Shown: positions 33,101 to 43,960 of the stretch, one piece after another | Position numbering within the stretch: position 1 is the stretch's first letter | How the letters are laid out: each line of letters opens with the position of its first letter | Notes under the pieces: generated by a model | Told to the model about the DNA's origin: nothing | Databases searched by the model: none | Seen by the model: the letters and a program-made list of their open reading frames with translations, nothing else | Origin: Penicillus capitatus | Lineage: Eukaryota; Chlorophyta | NCBI GenBank assembly: GCA_965649825.1 | Contig: OZ287702.1 | Coordinates: forward strand, 1 to 64,000 | Direction of reading: 5' to 3' | DNA: 64,000 nucleotides | Translations under genes and position numbers: made by a program

Positions 33101-34186
33101 TGTGAGACGGCTTGGACGTATGTTTGGTTTTCCAGGCAAGAATTTCTATGGAGAGGATCCGACGGATGCGAATATCAAGGACTGCCTTGCTGGCAGACAA
33201 CAACTACCAGGATGCGTTGGCCTGGATGCGAAAACAGACAGGCGATACGTCGAACGATTGCTCGAAATGGATCCTGCATCCAGAGGTTCTGCTGAGGACT
33301 GTCTGAAGTTCCTGGGAAACTCAGGGTTGCCCTATTTCTTGGAGAAACGCCAACAAGATGTATGTCCAGTTCGTGCAGAAGCAGGATTGCTCGAATGTGT
33401 GTCATCTTCTAGATGGAGAAGCAGCTGAGTGAGATCAAAGACATCCTCCGGAAATCGCACAACGAACAAATGGCGGCCAATCTAGGGGTGGATGTCGTGT
33501 TCCAGGAATTTTGCAGCGAGAAAGACATCTTGGTGCCATTCGATCAGAGAGCAGTAGACGGTGCTTTGACGGCGACAGATGACAGTTTGGAGTCTCCTGT
33601 CTTTCTATTGAATATTGGCCGAGACTATCGCCTTCGCATTCGTCTCTGGCACAGACACACCAGCACACATGACTACATCATCAAAAAGATCAAGATTCGG
33701 GGAATGGACGAGAAGCCGGAGCAAGCTGCCGAGCTGGAAATGAAGCAGATCACCTCGAACGAGGGCGTGCACACGGTTGTTGCACTTTTTGCTCCAGATC
33801 TGTTGAATTCAGCCAAGCTTTTCGAACCCACTCCTCAATTTGGCGAATTGATTGAGAGATACGTTGGTCTGAGGATTCACATCGTCGTTGGACTGGAAGA
33901 CACTTCTGAAGAAGATGTGGATTTGAAGTCTATCCTCATGTGTCAAATGTTTGTACTAGAGAATAGTCTCGCTCTCCAGAGGTTGGTCCAAAGATTCCGA
34001 AAAAAGTACTTTGAGGCGCCTCAGTGGATCAGAGACAGTTCAGGAGGGGTTATCATTTTGGGAAAGGCTGCTATTGTTAGCGTTGCTAGCGTCGCCTTAG
34101 GAAATCCGACAATGCTTGGCAGGGCCATGTCCTATCTATGCGGTCTCTTCCTGTTTGATTGTTCAAGAAGGAAAGAACAATTTTAA
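30105..34186 (+). CDS. MyTH4-FERM protein fused to a protein-kinase-like domain
   Basis: Multi-exon gene of roughly 1,250 residues from ATG 30105 (MEVDENELQCRRRW). Order: a MyTH4-like segment (TREFFYPCLIQQKNDKTDVA, LMALWSVIALVIYIIPCPN|DLQVKVLEYID, 30560-30900); a FERM domain with ubiquitin-like F1 (CVLLPDGHHQETLYH), F2 (TVVQLAILLARYSL...LPNFMPKQ|FAEKW) and F3 (DYGLCIFF, LGVNSKGLHVFAA) at 31020-31920; a Ser-rich linker; a kinase-like domain (32395-33340) with beta-3 Lys in RVVLKFYKS (Lys codon 32517-32519), HCDIQSNN for the catalytic loop, NVD where DFG is expected (32919-32927), APEW, and VDMWSFGIVAFEILTGG; then a short coiled coil and an unknown C-terminal domain with a hydrophobic segment (GGVIILGKAAIVSVASVAL). 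The first Asp of DFG is Asn, so weak or absent activity is likely. Plant KCBP pairs MyTH4-FERM with a kinesin motor, not a kinase. The splice near 30490-30560 is unresolved. Confidence 0.75.
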
Positions 34187-34589
34187 TAGTAAAGGTCGAC
34201 AGCCAGAAGAAAATGTCCTGCGCTCCGAGAACGGATAGTGTTCTTCCTGACAACGATGCACACATGTATGGACAGAAAGCTTTAAGCGGCTGGAAGATAA
34301 AAATCTCTTGCGATTTCCGTTTTACAAAACGAGAATAGGATTTGTCACATGAATAACATTTGTTTGTCGCGTTGTTGGTGAACAAACACACGCATCATCG
34401 GAAGACTTTAAAACAGAATGACGTAAACAACGCAATTATCTATCCCCCGTGTATAGTGTTAGAGGTTCTGATGTGACATGACATCATTCGCCAATCCTCT
34501 GAATTGATTAAAAGTAAGAAGTTCACGGCGAAAACGCTAGCCATCTCCGCCGAGCCCAGTGCGGGGCCATCCATCTCTACCGACTAAGC
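34187..34589. other. Spacer at the start of the AT-rich island
   Basis: Presumed 3' UTR of the MyTH4-FERM-kinase gene grading into AT-rich sequence. No supported gene. Confidence 0.35.
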
Positions 34590-35225
34590 CAGGGCCGACC
34601 GGGTGTGCCGTCTCCGCCGGCCGAGTGGACCGAGTGCCTAAAAATGGAAAATACACGACATCTGCATGTCCACAGGCAGAGACTGGAAATTGTTGCAAAG
34701 GACATTCTAGCTTTTTACGAGGGTTGGTTTTGCGGATATGTGCGCTCGATCAAGTTTTCGAAGCGCATTCGCGCCAATTACCTGATTCCTTGGCCCTCCT
34801 GCCAATCGACAGAACATTTCAATTTTTCATGATCTGTCGATCGTTTGCTACATCAGCTAAGAATGCGGCCACGTGGGGACAAGTTAGGACTGATTTCAAA
34901 TCTGCATTGATAAGTAATGGATTGATAGGTGATAGTGATACTTTCAACACAGAGATCCGCCAAATTGTTATTGTGATGTTAGAGTTTTGCCTAAATCATG
35001 GTACCAAAAAGATGGCGCGAATCGTGACGTTCAATATTATGGAACAAGTCGGATATTAACCTGTAGACAAGAAGCGGCTTAGAGTTCTTATCGAGGACAT
35101 ACTTGAATTTGTAGACATGGATGCTATACCAAACAATAACCAAACAATAAAGTACTTAATCTGTTTTCGTGTTGCCGTTAAGCACTTGGCAAGAGATCAA
35201 GAATTGCCTTGTCCAATCATTAATT
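34590..35225 (+). pseudogene. Unknown decayed ORF, copy 1 of a diverged duplication
   Basis: AT-rich coding-like stretch. One frame reads RTFQFFMICRSFATSAKNA...WGQVRTDFKSALISNGLI...IRQIVIVMLEFCLNHGTKKMARIV and ends VGY followed by TAA (35058-35060). The same frame then continues PVDKKRLRVLIEDILEFVD to a stop near 35226. A second, more diverged copy follows at about 35440-35800. No family recognised. Base composition differs sharply from the surrounding genes, suggesting a mobile or viral-like remnant or a foreign insert, but this is inference. Confidence 0.45.
35041..35117 (+). repeat. 77-bp direct repeat, unit 1 (unit 2 at 35440-35516)
   Basis: The two units, 400 bp apart, are nearly identical, starting at GGAACAAGTCGG and ending at TTTGTAGAC with one or two differences. 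They mark the junction of the tandem decayed ORF copies. Confidence 0.8.
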
Positions 35226-35439
35226 AACAACTTATTTATTATCAATAACGCGGCGCCCGTCGCCGACATAACTGAAATCGTTTTTTAATGCTTAACGTTT
35301 GCAATAATATTAATGTGCAGAATATGGCAAGTGTTGCTACGTTCGATTTTGTATCGAAAATAATTGACATTTGTTTAATCGGAGCGAGGAAGGACTCGCC
35401 AACGAACTGAAGAAGCAGAAACCGAGAGGGTTTTGTTCA

Positions 35440-35800
35440 TGGAACAAGTCGGATATTAACCTGTAGACAAGAAGCGGCTTAGAGGTCTTATCGAGGACAT
35501 ACTTGAATTTGTAGACGTGTGGTTTTCTCTTTACACCCGTTCTCGTATGTTGCTTGAATGTATAGACTTACTTCCGAACTCAAAAACACTTATTTTTTCG
35601 TTTTGTCGAGATTTTGTTGTCTCGACAAAGAGCGCGAATACATGGTAATCTGTAAAGAATGGTTTGAAATTGTCATTAATAAATAAGGATTTGCCAGTTG
35701 ACAATGGTGCGTGCGACAGCAAGATTAGCAGAATCGTTGTTTTAATGGGCCAGTTTTGTGGTGATCGAGATGTTAAAAAGATGGCAAGGATAATATAATA
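35440..35800 (+). pseudogene. Unknown decayed ORF, copy 2 of the same duplication
   Basis: Begins with the same bases as the end of copy 1 (MEQVGY, TAA, PVDKKRLRGLIEDILEFVD; 35440-35516 matches 35041-35117 almost exactly). It continues in the same frame through IFSFCRDFVVSTKSANTW, a TAA codon, SVKNGLKLSLINKDLPVD, ISRIVVLMGQFCGDRDVKKMARII. This aligns residue by residue with copy 1, so the two are tandem, partly overlapping copies of one element. The in-frame stop marks it as non-functional. Confidence 0.45.
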
Positions 35801-35849
35801 ACGTTTGATCTTGTTACCCACATGGTACAAATTTGTACTTACTTTACTT

Positions 35850-36175
35850 TATAAATTTAAAATACAAAACACCCATTTAAAAATTCTTGAAGGTTTACGA
35901 AAAGTAAGTCTCTGATCAAAAAAGATTCCAAGATATTTATAAGAGGATTGGGATTCTACAACCTGATCGCAAAATGTGAAGGAAGGAGTTGGAGGATGAT
36001 GCAAACGTGAAAACAGACCGATCTCGACTTTCGAGGGGAGAATGTTAGTTGGTGCGTTGTCGCCCATAATTCAAGCTTGGCAAAGACTTTTTGAAAGACA
36101 GGGATATCACTACATTGCTTATCCATGCTCAAATATACTAATACATCGTCCGCAAAGAGGGAAATAATGTTTATT
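35850..36175 (-). mobile_element. Non-LTR (LINE) reverse transcriptase fragment
   Basis: Minus-strand sequence encodes the RT core IISLFADDVLVYLS (FADD box, about 36130-36170), a thumb-side segment FAKLELWATTHQLTFSPRKS, and after a one-base frame break SSYKYLGIFFDQRLTF (about 35895-35945). These are hallmark positions of LINE-type reverse transcriptases. Only about 100 codons remain, with a frameshift, so it is dead. It sits in the same AT-rich island as the decayed repeats. Confidence 0.65.
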
Positions 36176-36572
36176 AAGCGCGTCTAATTGTTTTGAAGAT
36201 CAGTCAGACTATCGTCGGGCGCGAGCATGCGTGGTACCGTGGTACCCTTGCACTTCGCGAGCAAAGTTGACTCAGCTTTTGAGCAGCGCGTCCGAATAGA
36301 TGCATCTGCCAAAAACGACAACTACAGTGGCTTTACCTGTTGTCCTTTCTGTAAGCCAATGACTCCACAAGCGATTGCAAGCGCGTGGTGAGTTGTTCGC
36401 GTGGGTTGAGCTCCTCCGTCGTCGTCTGTCGAATCGTCCTTTGACCGTGCGGCATCGTTCTTGGTCTCGTTTGGCAGTCCAGACGAGAGCAAATCCAACT
36501 TCAACGCAAGCAGAAGCGCAAAGATATCAAGAACAGCAGCGAAGGTCGACTTAGCCGAATCTACCTTCGATC
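36176..36572. other. 3' flank of Cys-rich copy C
   Basis: A minus-strand open frame (36322-36618) here contains a hydrophobic stretch (FAAVLDIFALLLALKLDLL) and could be an alternative terminal exon of copy C, but copy C has a conserved stop at 36573 and I do not call a gene. Confidence 0.3.
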
Positions 36573-38422
36573 TTACATCTTTCCATGAAACGCCTCTTCC
36601 GTTTCGCAAGAGGAACACACCGCCTCCAATTCATCGTAGGTAGCTTTCACATCGCTGTCCGTCTCTGCCACATCTTTTGCCTGGTAGTCCACAGATACCC
36701 AGCAATCTACAAAACATACACTCCCTTTGGAGAGAGCATGGAAAGTTCAAGCCTTACTTCCGGGTAACAAGGAGGTGCAGTCGGGTTCTGCATCACACAC
36801 TTGTGGATCTGTGATGTCAACGCAATTCGTTTTCGCTAATGCACTGGCCATTCTGCAGATAGGATCCGAGTCATCTCCAGCCTCGGCAACCACATTGTAG
36901 CTCCATGTGTTCGGAATCCCGCAGATTCCAGTTTCATTCGGCGCTGTCTTGTCCGCCACCCACACACATGGACCTGCACAAAGCCTAAGAATGCATATCC
37001 CCGTTGATTTCTGGGTCGCACTTGTGCACTTCTCCTTCTCTTCGATCTCTACACACTCAAAGGATCGAAGCAAGAGTTTCTTGTCGACAGGCAGCTGAAC
37101 GTATTTGGAGACAACGGTCTGTTACAGACACCCATCTATCACGTTGCCTAATCTCGAGATCGCAAACAAATGGACCTTAATTCCTTTGAAGACTCCCGAA
37201 CGAAAGGATTCGTCTGTCTGTCTGCAGGTAAAGGAAGACGGATCCAGTTCGCACAGCGGATCTGTGGCACATTCCAGCAATCCCTGAAAACCCTGGTGCT
37301 TAGCGCCACAGTAATAGGACTGTGCCATCGTCGACAGTACGCCATCTGCATAGTCGCAGACCTGCAAATCCCAAGTGATGCACTGTGCCTGCCCTCTCCG
37401 TCTATTCTACCAGCTGATCTGACCAGTCGGGGCAGCTCGTTTCCGGTATTTCCCACTCCAAGATGTCTGCAGGTTCGAAGCTCTCGCCGAAGAGGTCAAA
37501 GGAAGTGTTGAAACGAAACAACAGTTCGGTCGACTTGTGACCGATCACCTGAAGAAAGCAATCTAAACAGGCGTCGATTAGGAGATACGGCAGACCGCGT
37601 GAGCAGCATCGACCACTTTGCTGATAGGAACGCCGATAAAAAACGTAAACAAAGAGGCCTCACACGACAGCTCTTCTTGACTCCTGTAACGGGCGACATC
37701 TCGAAACCTTCTCCGAGACAGCGATAGACACACCATTCACAGGAGCGATCTGTTATGCATGGGAGCTGGGACTTGTGCAGGCGACACGTTTCTTTCGCAA
37801 TTTGTTGCCGAACGAAACCTTCCGCTCCCACAACGCATGGCGATTTCTCATGACCCGTGTAGAAATCCAGAAAGTGACATGTCAGTGAGTCCCTATAACA
37901 ACGTCGATCGAGCCAGGTGTAAGGGAGGGGCACGAATCAACGTGTCCCATGCACAATTGGAGATTGCTGCGCACTCCTCTGCATCAACAGCTGCGAGACA
38001 TCTCTACAGAATCCAGATGCGGCCAGGAGGATGCTGGCAGTGACGTTGTTCACCTCATAGTTGGCCACAAATTGTGCTTGAGCGTTGCCTGATTTGCCGA
38101 AGACGTCGGCGGCGGCACCGTAACCGACGACACAAGCGTCCTTCGCCGTGTCCCAACGACAGCTTCCCCTGCTGTTTACGACTCGCTTTGTCGCTTGCCG
38201 AAACTGTATGCATTCTGAGAATGTCGGCAGCGGGCGGCGGAAGTTGCTCACGCTCTTGATGCTTCTTGTCATTGCCGCGATGCGGTAAGGAATGGGTGGC
38301 ATCTCCTGCAGCACGGCGCTGACGTCGTAGTTCGCTGTTCTCTCCGTCACGGAGGCAGACGACACGCAGACGACGCACCCCAGAGCGAGAACCAGACGCA
38401 GAGGCAAAGCAAACATCGCCAT
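36573..38422 (-). CDS. Cys-rich secreted family protein, copy C
   Basis: ATG 38422 opens signal peptide MAMFALPLRLVLALGCVVCV. Then the family core SCRWDTAKDACVVGYGAAADVFG (38100-38170), module CLAAVDAEECAAISNCAW (about 37960-38015), block CYRDSLTCHFLDFYTGHEKSPC with CRLHKSQLPC..CEW (37720-37910), QVCDYADGVLSTMAQSYYCG with DPLCELD (37200-37365), VVSKYVQLPVDKKLLL (about 37060-37110), and NCVDITDPQVC..EPDC (36780-36830). The last exon reads SVCFVDCWVSVDYQAKDV and stops at 36573-36575. Five to seven introns. It is in tandem with copy D, whose end is 141 bp upstream of this start. Function unknown; the repeated C-x(4-6)-D-x(2-3)-C-x(3-5)-C-x-W pattern suggests small disulfide-bonded modules. Confidence 0.75.
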
Positions 38423-38562
38423 CGAATTCGCAATGATACCGCGTGGACTGTTGGTTAAGCGTGGTGTTTAATTCTAGTAGATTCGCAATGGACACACCAT
38501 CTGTGCCGGCCGTCACTTGTCGCAGAGAGCAATTCCATCTGGAGTCCAATCACAGGATGGTT

Positions 38563-40371
38563 CTAGGCGGCCGCTTGACACGCCTCTTCCGTTTCGTAAG
38601 AGGAACACGTCGCCTCCAATTCATCGTAGACAGCTTTCAAATGACTGTCCGTCTCTGCTGCATCCTTTGCCTGGTAGTCCACAGATACCCAGCAGTCGAC
38701 TAAACATACATTTCCTTTGGAGAGAGCGTACAAAGTTCAAGCCTTACTTCCGGGTAACAAGGAGGTGCAGTCGGGTTCTGCATCACACACTTGTGGATCT
38801 GTGATGTCAACGCAATTCGTTTTCGCTAATGCACTGGCCATTCTGCAAATAGGATCCGAGTCATCGCCACTGTCAGCGATGGTATGGGAAATCCACGTTC
38901 CACGCACGTCGCATTCTTCGCTCTCAATGCCGGCCTCTTCAGCGTAGTTCCATGCACAGGGACCTTCAGAATTCCTATAAGTGTAGATGAAGAGCCCAGC
39001 GTCCTATTCCCTCACTCTTGCAGAAATCTTCCGTTTGTATCTCTGAGCATTCGAGGAGCTGAAGCAAGATCTTCTTGTCGAGCGCGCCTTCCACATATGT
39101 TGAAACAACATCCTGAAACACAAGTGATAGAGGTGGGGAGAGTGGATGAAGTCGTGTCGAACCTTGATGCCCTTGTAGACTCCCGGAAGAAATGTGGCAT
39201 CCGGTTGCTCACAGCGTCCGGATTGCAGTTCGATGTGACACAGAGGATCCAATGTACAATGCAGTCGGTCACCAGGACTGCTGTACCGAGCTCCACAATA
39301 GAAGCTCTGTGCAACCAAAGACAGCACACCATCTGCGTACGTACATATCTATAACCAGCAAAATCACGGATCCACTTCGCACATAGTATGTCTACCAATG
39401 GGTCGGACCATTCAGGACAGCCAGTGGCTGGCACTTCCCAGTCCAGAATATCTTCCCATCTAAAATCCTTGGCTGTTGTGTTGTAGTACGAAGGGAACAG
39501 CGTCTTCAGTTCTTCCACTTTGGAGGGAACCACCTACGTAGGGAGGAAGGATATCTGAAGGCTTTCGGTTAGTTGGAGTAACCGTTTGGAATACTGTGGT
39601 CAGTTGTTCGATCGAGATACCGATGTAAGAGACAAGAATGTCAAAGTCACACACTCTGAGATCTTTGTTCCTTGAAATCCGCACCTCCAAGACGGTTTTC
39701 TCAAAAATGAGCGTACCATCCGCAAAGAGGATCTCTGTAGCAGGAAAGCTGGGTCTTGTGCAGCGTGCACGTTTCCTGCGCCACAAGCGATTTGAAGAAG
39801 CTGGAGGCCCCGGTGGCACAGGGAGAGTCCTCATGTCCAGAGTAGAAATCTACGAAATGGCACGTCAAAGAATCCCTACAGAGAGATCCCTCGAGCAAAG
39901 TGCCGAGAGAGGTGGAGAGAAAACGTGTTCCAAGAGCAGTTTGATGCGGAAGTGCAGGTTTCTGCGTCTGTGATCGCCAAGCATTTCTGAACAGACGGGG
40001 TCAAGGGTAATTCATAGTGGCCATGTGTCTTGCGGCGAATTGTGCGACGAGTTGGGCATAGGCGTTGCTCGATGCGCCGAAGGTGTCTGCGATGGGGCCG
40101 TAACCGACGACACAGGTCGCTGCCGCCGCATTCCAACGGCACGGTCCGCCAACGTTTGCCGCGTTCTTCACTGCAGTTAACACTTCTGAGCAGCACACCG
40201 CGATAAGACAACGTTACCTGCGTCATTTGTATTCTTTGCCTCCCTAGACCTGGTTGCTCTGGCATGACGGGTTGAGATTTGGCGAAGGACGGAGCTCGCG
40301 TCGAGAGAAGCGTCGGAAACGTGCCAATTCAGAAGGAAGAGCACAACAAGCCAACGGCGAAGAGATAACAT
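38563..40371 (-). CDS. Cys-rich secreted family protein, copy D
   Basis: Tandem paralogue of copy C. ATG 40371 opens MLSLRRWLVVLFLLNWHVSDA, a signal peptide. Core GPCRWNAAAATCVVGYGPIADTFG (about 40075-40145), module CLAITDAETC..NCSW (39930-39985), LCRDSLTCHFVDFYSG..SPC and CTLHKTQLSC..LCGW (39705-39880), DFRWEDILDWEVP..CPEWSDPL (39400-39475), ICTYADGVLSLVAQSFYCG and DPLCHIE (39215-39350), the NCVDITDPQVC module, and last exon NVCLVDCWVSVDYQAKDA ending at 38563-38565. Near the 3' end about 130 bp are almost identical to copy C while other exons are clearly diverged. Confidence 0.75.
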
Positions 40372-40886
40372 GGCGACGCATGTATCGATGGGGCAAGTGA
40401 GAGGACGGCCTTTGTATCAATCGCCCTTACGGAGGCGACGTAACGTCGCATGCATCTCCTTCGTCCGTTAGGAACGGTCTACCTGGTGTGTCTCCATGAT
40501 TTGGATTTCGGCCTTTTGAGGCTCGGGACTCGGAGCAACGCAGAACCGACTTAGCTGGATTCGTTAACGAACGTTTCGCTATGTCACCATCTAGATAGAA
40601 TTCCCCCTCGGGCGCAAATCTGCGAGACTGATAGACGGTCTAGCTTCGTCTGTTTTTCGATAAGTACGCGGCGAGAGCTGAATGCGTTGATGAGGACGAT
40701 GCGTTCTTGCCGTGTGGCGTCACAGACTGCCTGGGCTTTACCGAGGAAAGCGCTCCAAGCGTTCCATCATGGCTCTTGCGCCCTCTCGTCGTCATCGGCG
40801 TCGTCGCTACAAAAGAACAAACGATATTGACTGTTCAAGTCTTTAGTGGAAAACCTGCTCTCGATGACGGACTTATGGTGTTCCTT
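40372..40886. other. Spacer between Cys-rich copy D and the HEAT-repeat gene
   Basis: Promoter side of copy D and 3' side of the HEAT-repeat gene. No supported gene or repeat; one short plus-strand frame (40707-40907) is without resemblance. Confidence 0.35.
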
Positions 40887-43866
40887 CTACGCATCTGTAG
40901 CGCCTGAAGCGTAAAGGTCTATCGACGATGGTGCCTGCCATCTTCTCACCTTTCCTTCTCCCGAAGCCGTTTTCTTTAATGAGATCAGCGAACGTCGGTC
41001 GGCGGTTCTTGTCATCCTTGACGAGGTTGGATCCGGAAGTGCAAAATTTGTCGCCGAGTCAGAAATGCGAGTGTTGCGTAGACGCAGCTGCACGTTGTTG
41101 CCATCGCATTCGATTCGCAACCTACGCGATCAATAACTGCAGGAAACAGCCACGCAGAAGATGGCATCGCCAGACGTTTCTGCCTCATCTGCGTTGATCG
41201 TTATGTCTGCCTCTTCTCTCAACTTCTGCGAATCTCGAGCTTCGAATTTCGAGAGACCGCCTGCGGCGCCATTCATATCCAACATCCCTGCCACCCCGCC
41301 AATGGAGTTCTGAGTTTTTCTCCCTAGACGCGATTTCGTCGCACCTGCTCCGCCTGCCATTCTTATTGGCAGCTGCCTGAAATCCGAATGTACACTCCTT
41401 GCCTGTTGGCTGACATCGACATCTCGATCCATCACGAGATTGCTCATCGCATTGTTCAAACGCTCCTACGACACAAACGCTATACGCGATGAAAAAATCG
41501 AAACTGCCTGTTACGAGTTGTTGAACATCTTGTGGAAGTTCAATTGTCTGTTTGAGACGCGGCAGTAATGCCAAGGCGTGTAATCGGACATTCGGCACAG
41601 GATCGTAGAAAACCTCAAGAAAGAACTCCATAAAGAACGTCTGCAAACACGACGCTTTCCTCTGAGCTGATGCACGGGCTGCATCTTACTTTGAAGAATA
41701 GCGAGCTGAAGTCTTCCAAGATACATGTGGCGACGTCGACGAATCGCATACGGTGTCGACAGGATGTGCTGTTCCAGAAATCGCGGATGAGTAGGACATA
41801 GATATGTGTCCTTTGCTTTTCTCTTAGATTTGCTCGCATTGTTGCAGATACGGCCTTGGCAGCTGCTCGACAGACGGCAACGGTTCCATTCGTCAGGGAC
41901 TCGAAGAAAACCGGCAACATCTTGGCGAAGACGACATCGCCTTCCACCAAAGACATCAGCCTGTCCACAGAGAACAGCGGATGCGACCGAGAAGCAAGAA
42001 CCGTACTGTGTCATCGAGTGGAGCGCCTCTTTGTGCAGTCTCCAGTTCAGACCCGAGGCCTTCGGTGTCGCGCAGAGACCTGCGACGCGGCTCGATGGTC
42101 GCCCATCTCGTCAATTCTCGGCCGTTACTGTCGATCATCGGTAGGAGAGACTCGGCGCGGGAATTTCGGTCGAGGAATTCCATGTGTTCAAAGATCTTGC
42201 GCAGATTCGGCAGAATGCGTTGCTTGACGGCGTGAGCTTTGTCGCCGACAAGATCCGAAACGACGCGGACGAGGTACCGAGCAGCGACGTCACCGCTGAG
42301 TATCTTCGTCACCTAGAACCATTTTACCCCACAGCCTTTCCTGTGCGCAGACGTCCGCCAAAACGGAAAGCACTTCGGCGATCTGCGCGGCAATGACGGC
42401 GCGAACGTCTTCGCGTGTGTCCGTTGCAAGCTGGACGAAGGTGTCATGGAAATAGGCCGGATACTTGAGATGCCCTGCGACGTACAGCATAGCTGGAAAC
42501 TGTCTCGCACAGTCGAGTCGCAGTCCGTGCTGTTTTCTGGATGCGAGAAATCGATAACAAGAGAAAAACGGATGGCCGTCGACGTCCGTCCGAAAGCACC
42601 GCGATAACTGAACGCCTTCAGAAAGGACGCGCTTCTACAGAGGCACTCACCTCGACGACAATCCTTCCCAGTAGACTGCCCAAACAGTGCTGCATGTTTG
42701 CGTCTAGCTCCCGAGGTTGCATGTATTTCAGTATAACTGGCATGACGATTCGTCTGAGGGTATCGATATTCAGAGATGGCAACGCGGCTGTCAGCGCTTT
42801 CATGGCTTTCACCCGAACGGTGATTTTCTCATCCGCCAGCAGCTCGAAGAGCTCCGAGAGAAAGTGCTCTTGTGCGCAGACATCGTTAAGCGCTTTGATC
42901 AGTCCAGGTAAGGCCTCGCAGAGACAAGAACGGACCTACAAAACAAGGATCCAATACGTCGTCGTCTTTCGTCCAACTTGATAGTCGGTATCTTGACACA
43001 GAGCCGCCGCCAGGTGCTGAATGGCCTTGTGTTCAGAGCCTTGTACCTGCAGCCGTGTGAATCGTTGTACGATTATGTGCATGGGTATACAGGGACGTCC
43101 ATGAAGCAGCTCAGCAACTTGGCGCTGATGACGCGCGATTCAATAGACTCCTCGACGTCTCCTTTCTGCATCGCAATGGACAAGACAGCTTCCAACACGT
43201 CGTTTTTCTGAAGCGGCCAGATTTCGCGCAAGCATTCACACCAAACATCCAGATCCTAACAGACATAATCCGACCGTATGACAGCGGTTGTTGCTGAACG
43301 AAAGTGCCTCTGGTCGTTGAGTGTTGGACAGCACGTCGAGCACCATCGGCGTCACCCAGACCGCCACTTCGGCGGCCGTCATTGCATCCTCCCTCACGAT
43401 CTCCAGCAATACATCAGCGAGTATGGTCTGCTACTCCCGTTCCCACAGAGAACAGTTCCTTAGCGTGCACGACCTTGAGTTCGACGTCGAAGTCTTTGTA
43501 CTGGTCATGCAAGGACCGCAGTATCGGTTCGTATTCGCACTTCTTCAACGTTGCGACTAAGCGTGGCAACCTACCATGTACGAAAACGTCTGGCGACGCG
43601 CATCCGAGTCGTGACTCCGACTTGTCGATCACCCATAGCTGTTGCGCGGGATGTCCTCCTTTGAGAAACATCAGTGCTTTGTCGCGCTCGAGAATGTCTT
43701 CGTCAATCTGCGATAGCGTTTTCATGTGGTGGACGGATCTAAACATCCATTCTACTGTGAGCCGACGGATCTCGCCTTCGTCTTTGAGATCTTCGCCATT
43801 CGTTATGTTCTTCTCTTTTGTCGGGTCGCCGTCGAAAGAAAGAACTTCAAACAGACCACGCCGCAT
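40887..43866 (-). CDS. HEAT-repeat protein, PP4R1/PP2A-A-like phosphatase regulatory subunit
   Basis: ATG 43866 (MRRGLFEVLSFDGD). After an N-terminal domain the minus strand carries many helical HEAT repeats over successive exons: MKAMKALTAALPSLNIDTLRR (about 42750-42812), DTREDVRAVIAAQIAEVLSVLAD (42360-42430), VSDLVGDKAHAVKQRILPNLR (42200-42270), LMSLVEGDVVFAKMLPVFFESL (41900-41960), and VPNVRLHALALLPRLKQTIELP (41530-41605). The last wording closely recalls PP4 regulatory subunit 1. A Met/Gly-rich, then charged C-terminal region follows (41130-41450); a final exon may run to 40887. HEAT solenoids of this kind scaffold PP2A-family catalytic subunits. Family call moderate: the solenoid is clear, the subfamily less so. 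Confidence 0.65.
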
Positions 43867-43960
43867 GGCCGCGTTTCTCTTTAAATGGATAAGGAGGGTT
43901 TAGCGAATTCAGGCGCCTCGAGCTGACCACAGAACAAGCGGCTAACGTTTTAAATCACAT

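Noticed and set aside
36322-36618. Minus-strand ORF with hydrophobic stretch downstream of Cys-rich copy C
   Set aside because: The other family members end at the equivalent of 36573, and no splice site joins this frame convincingly.
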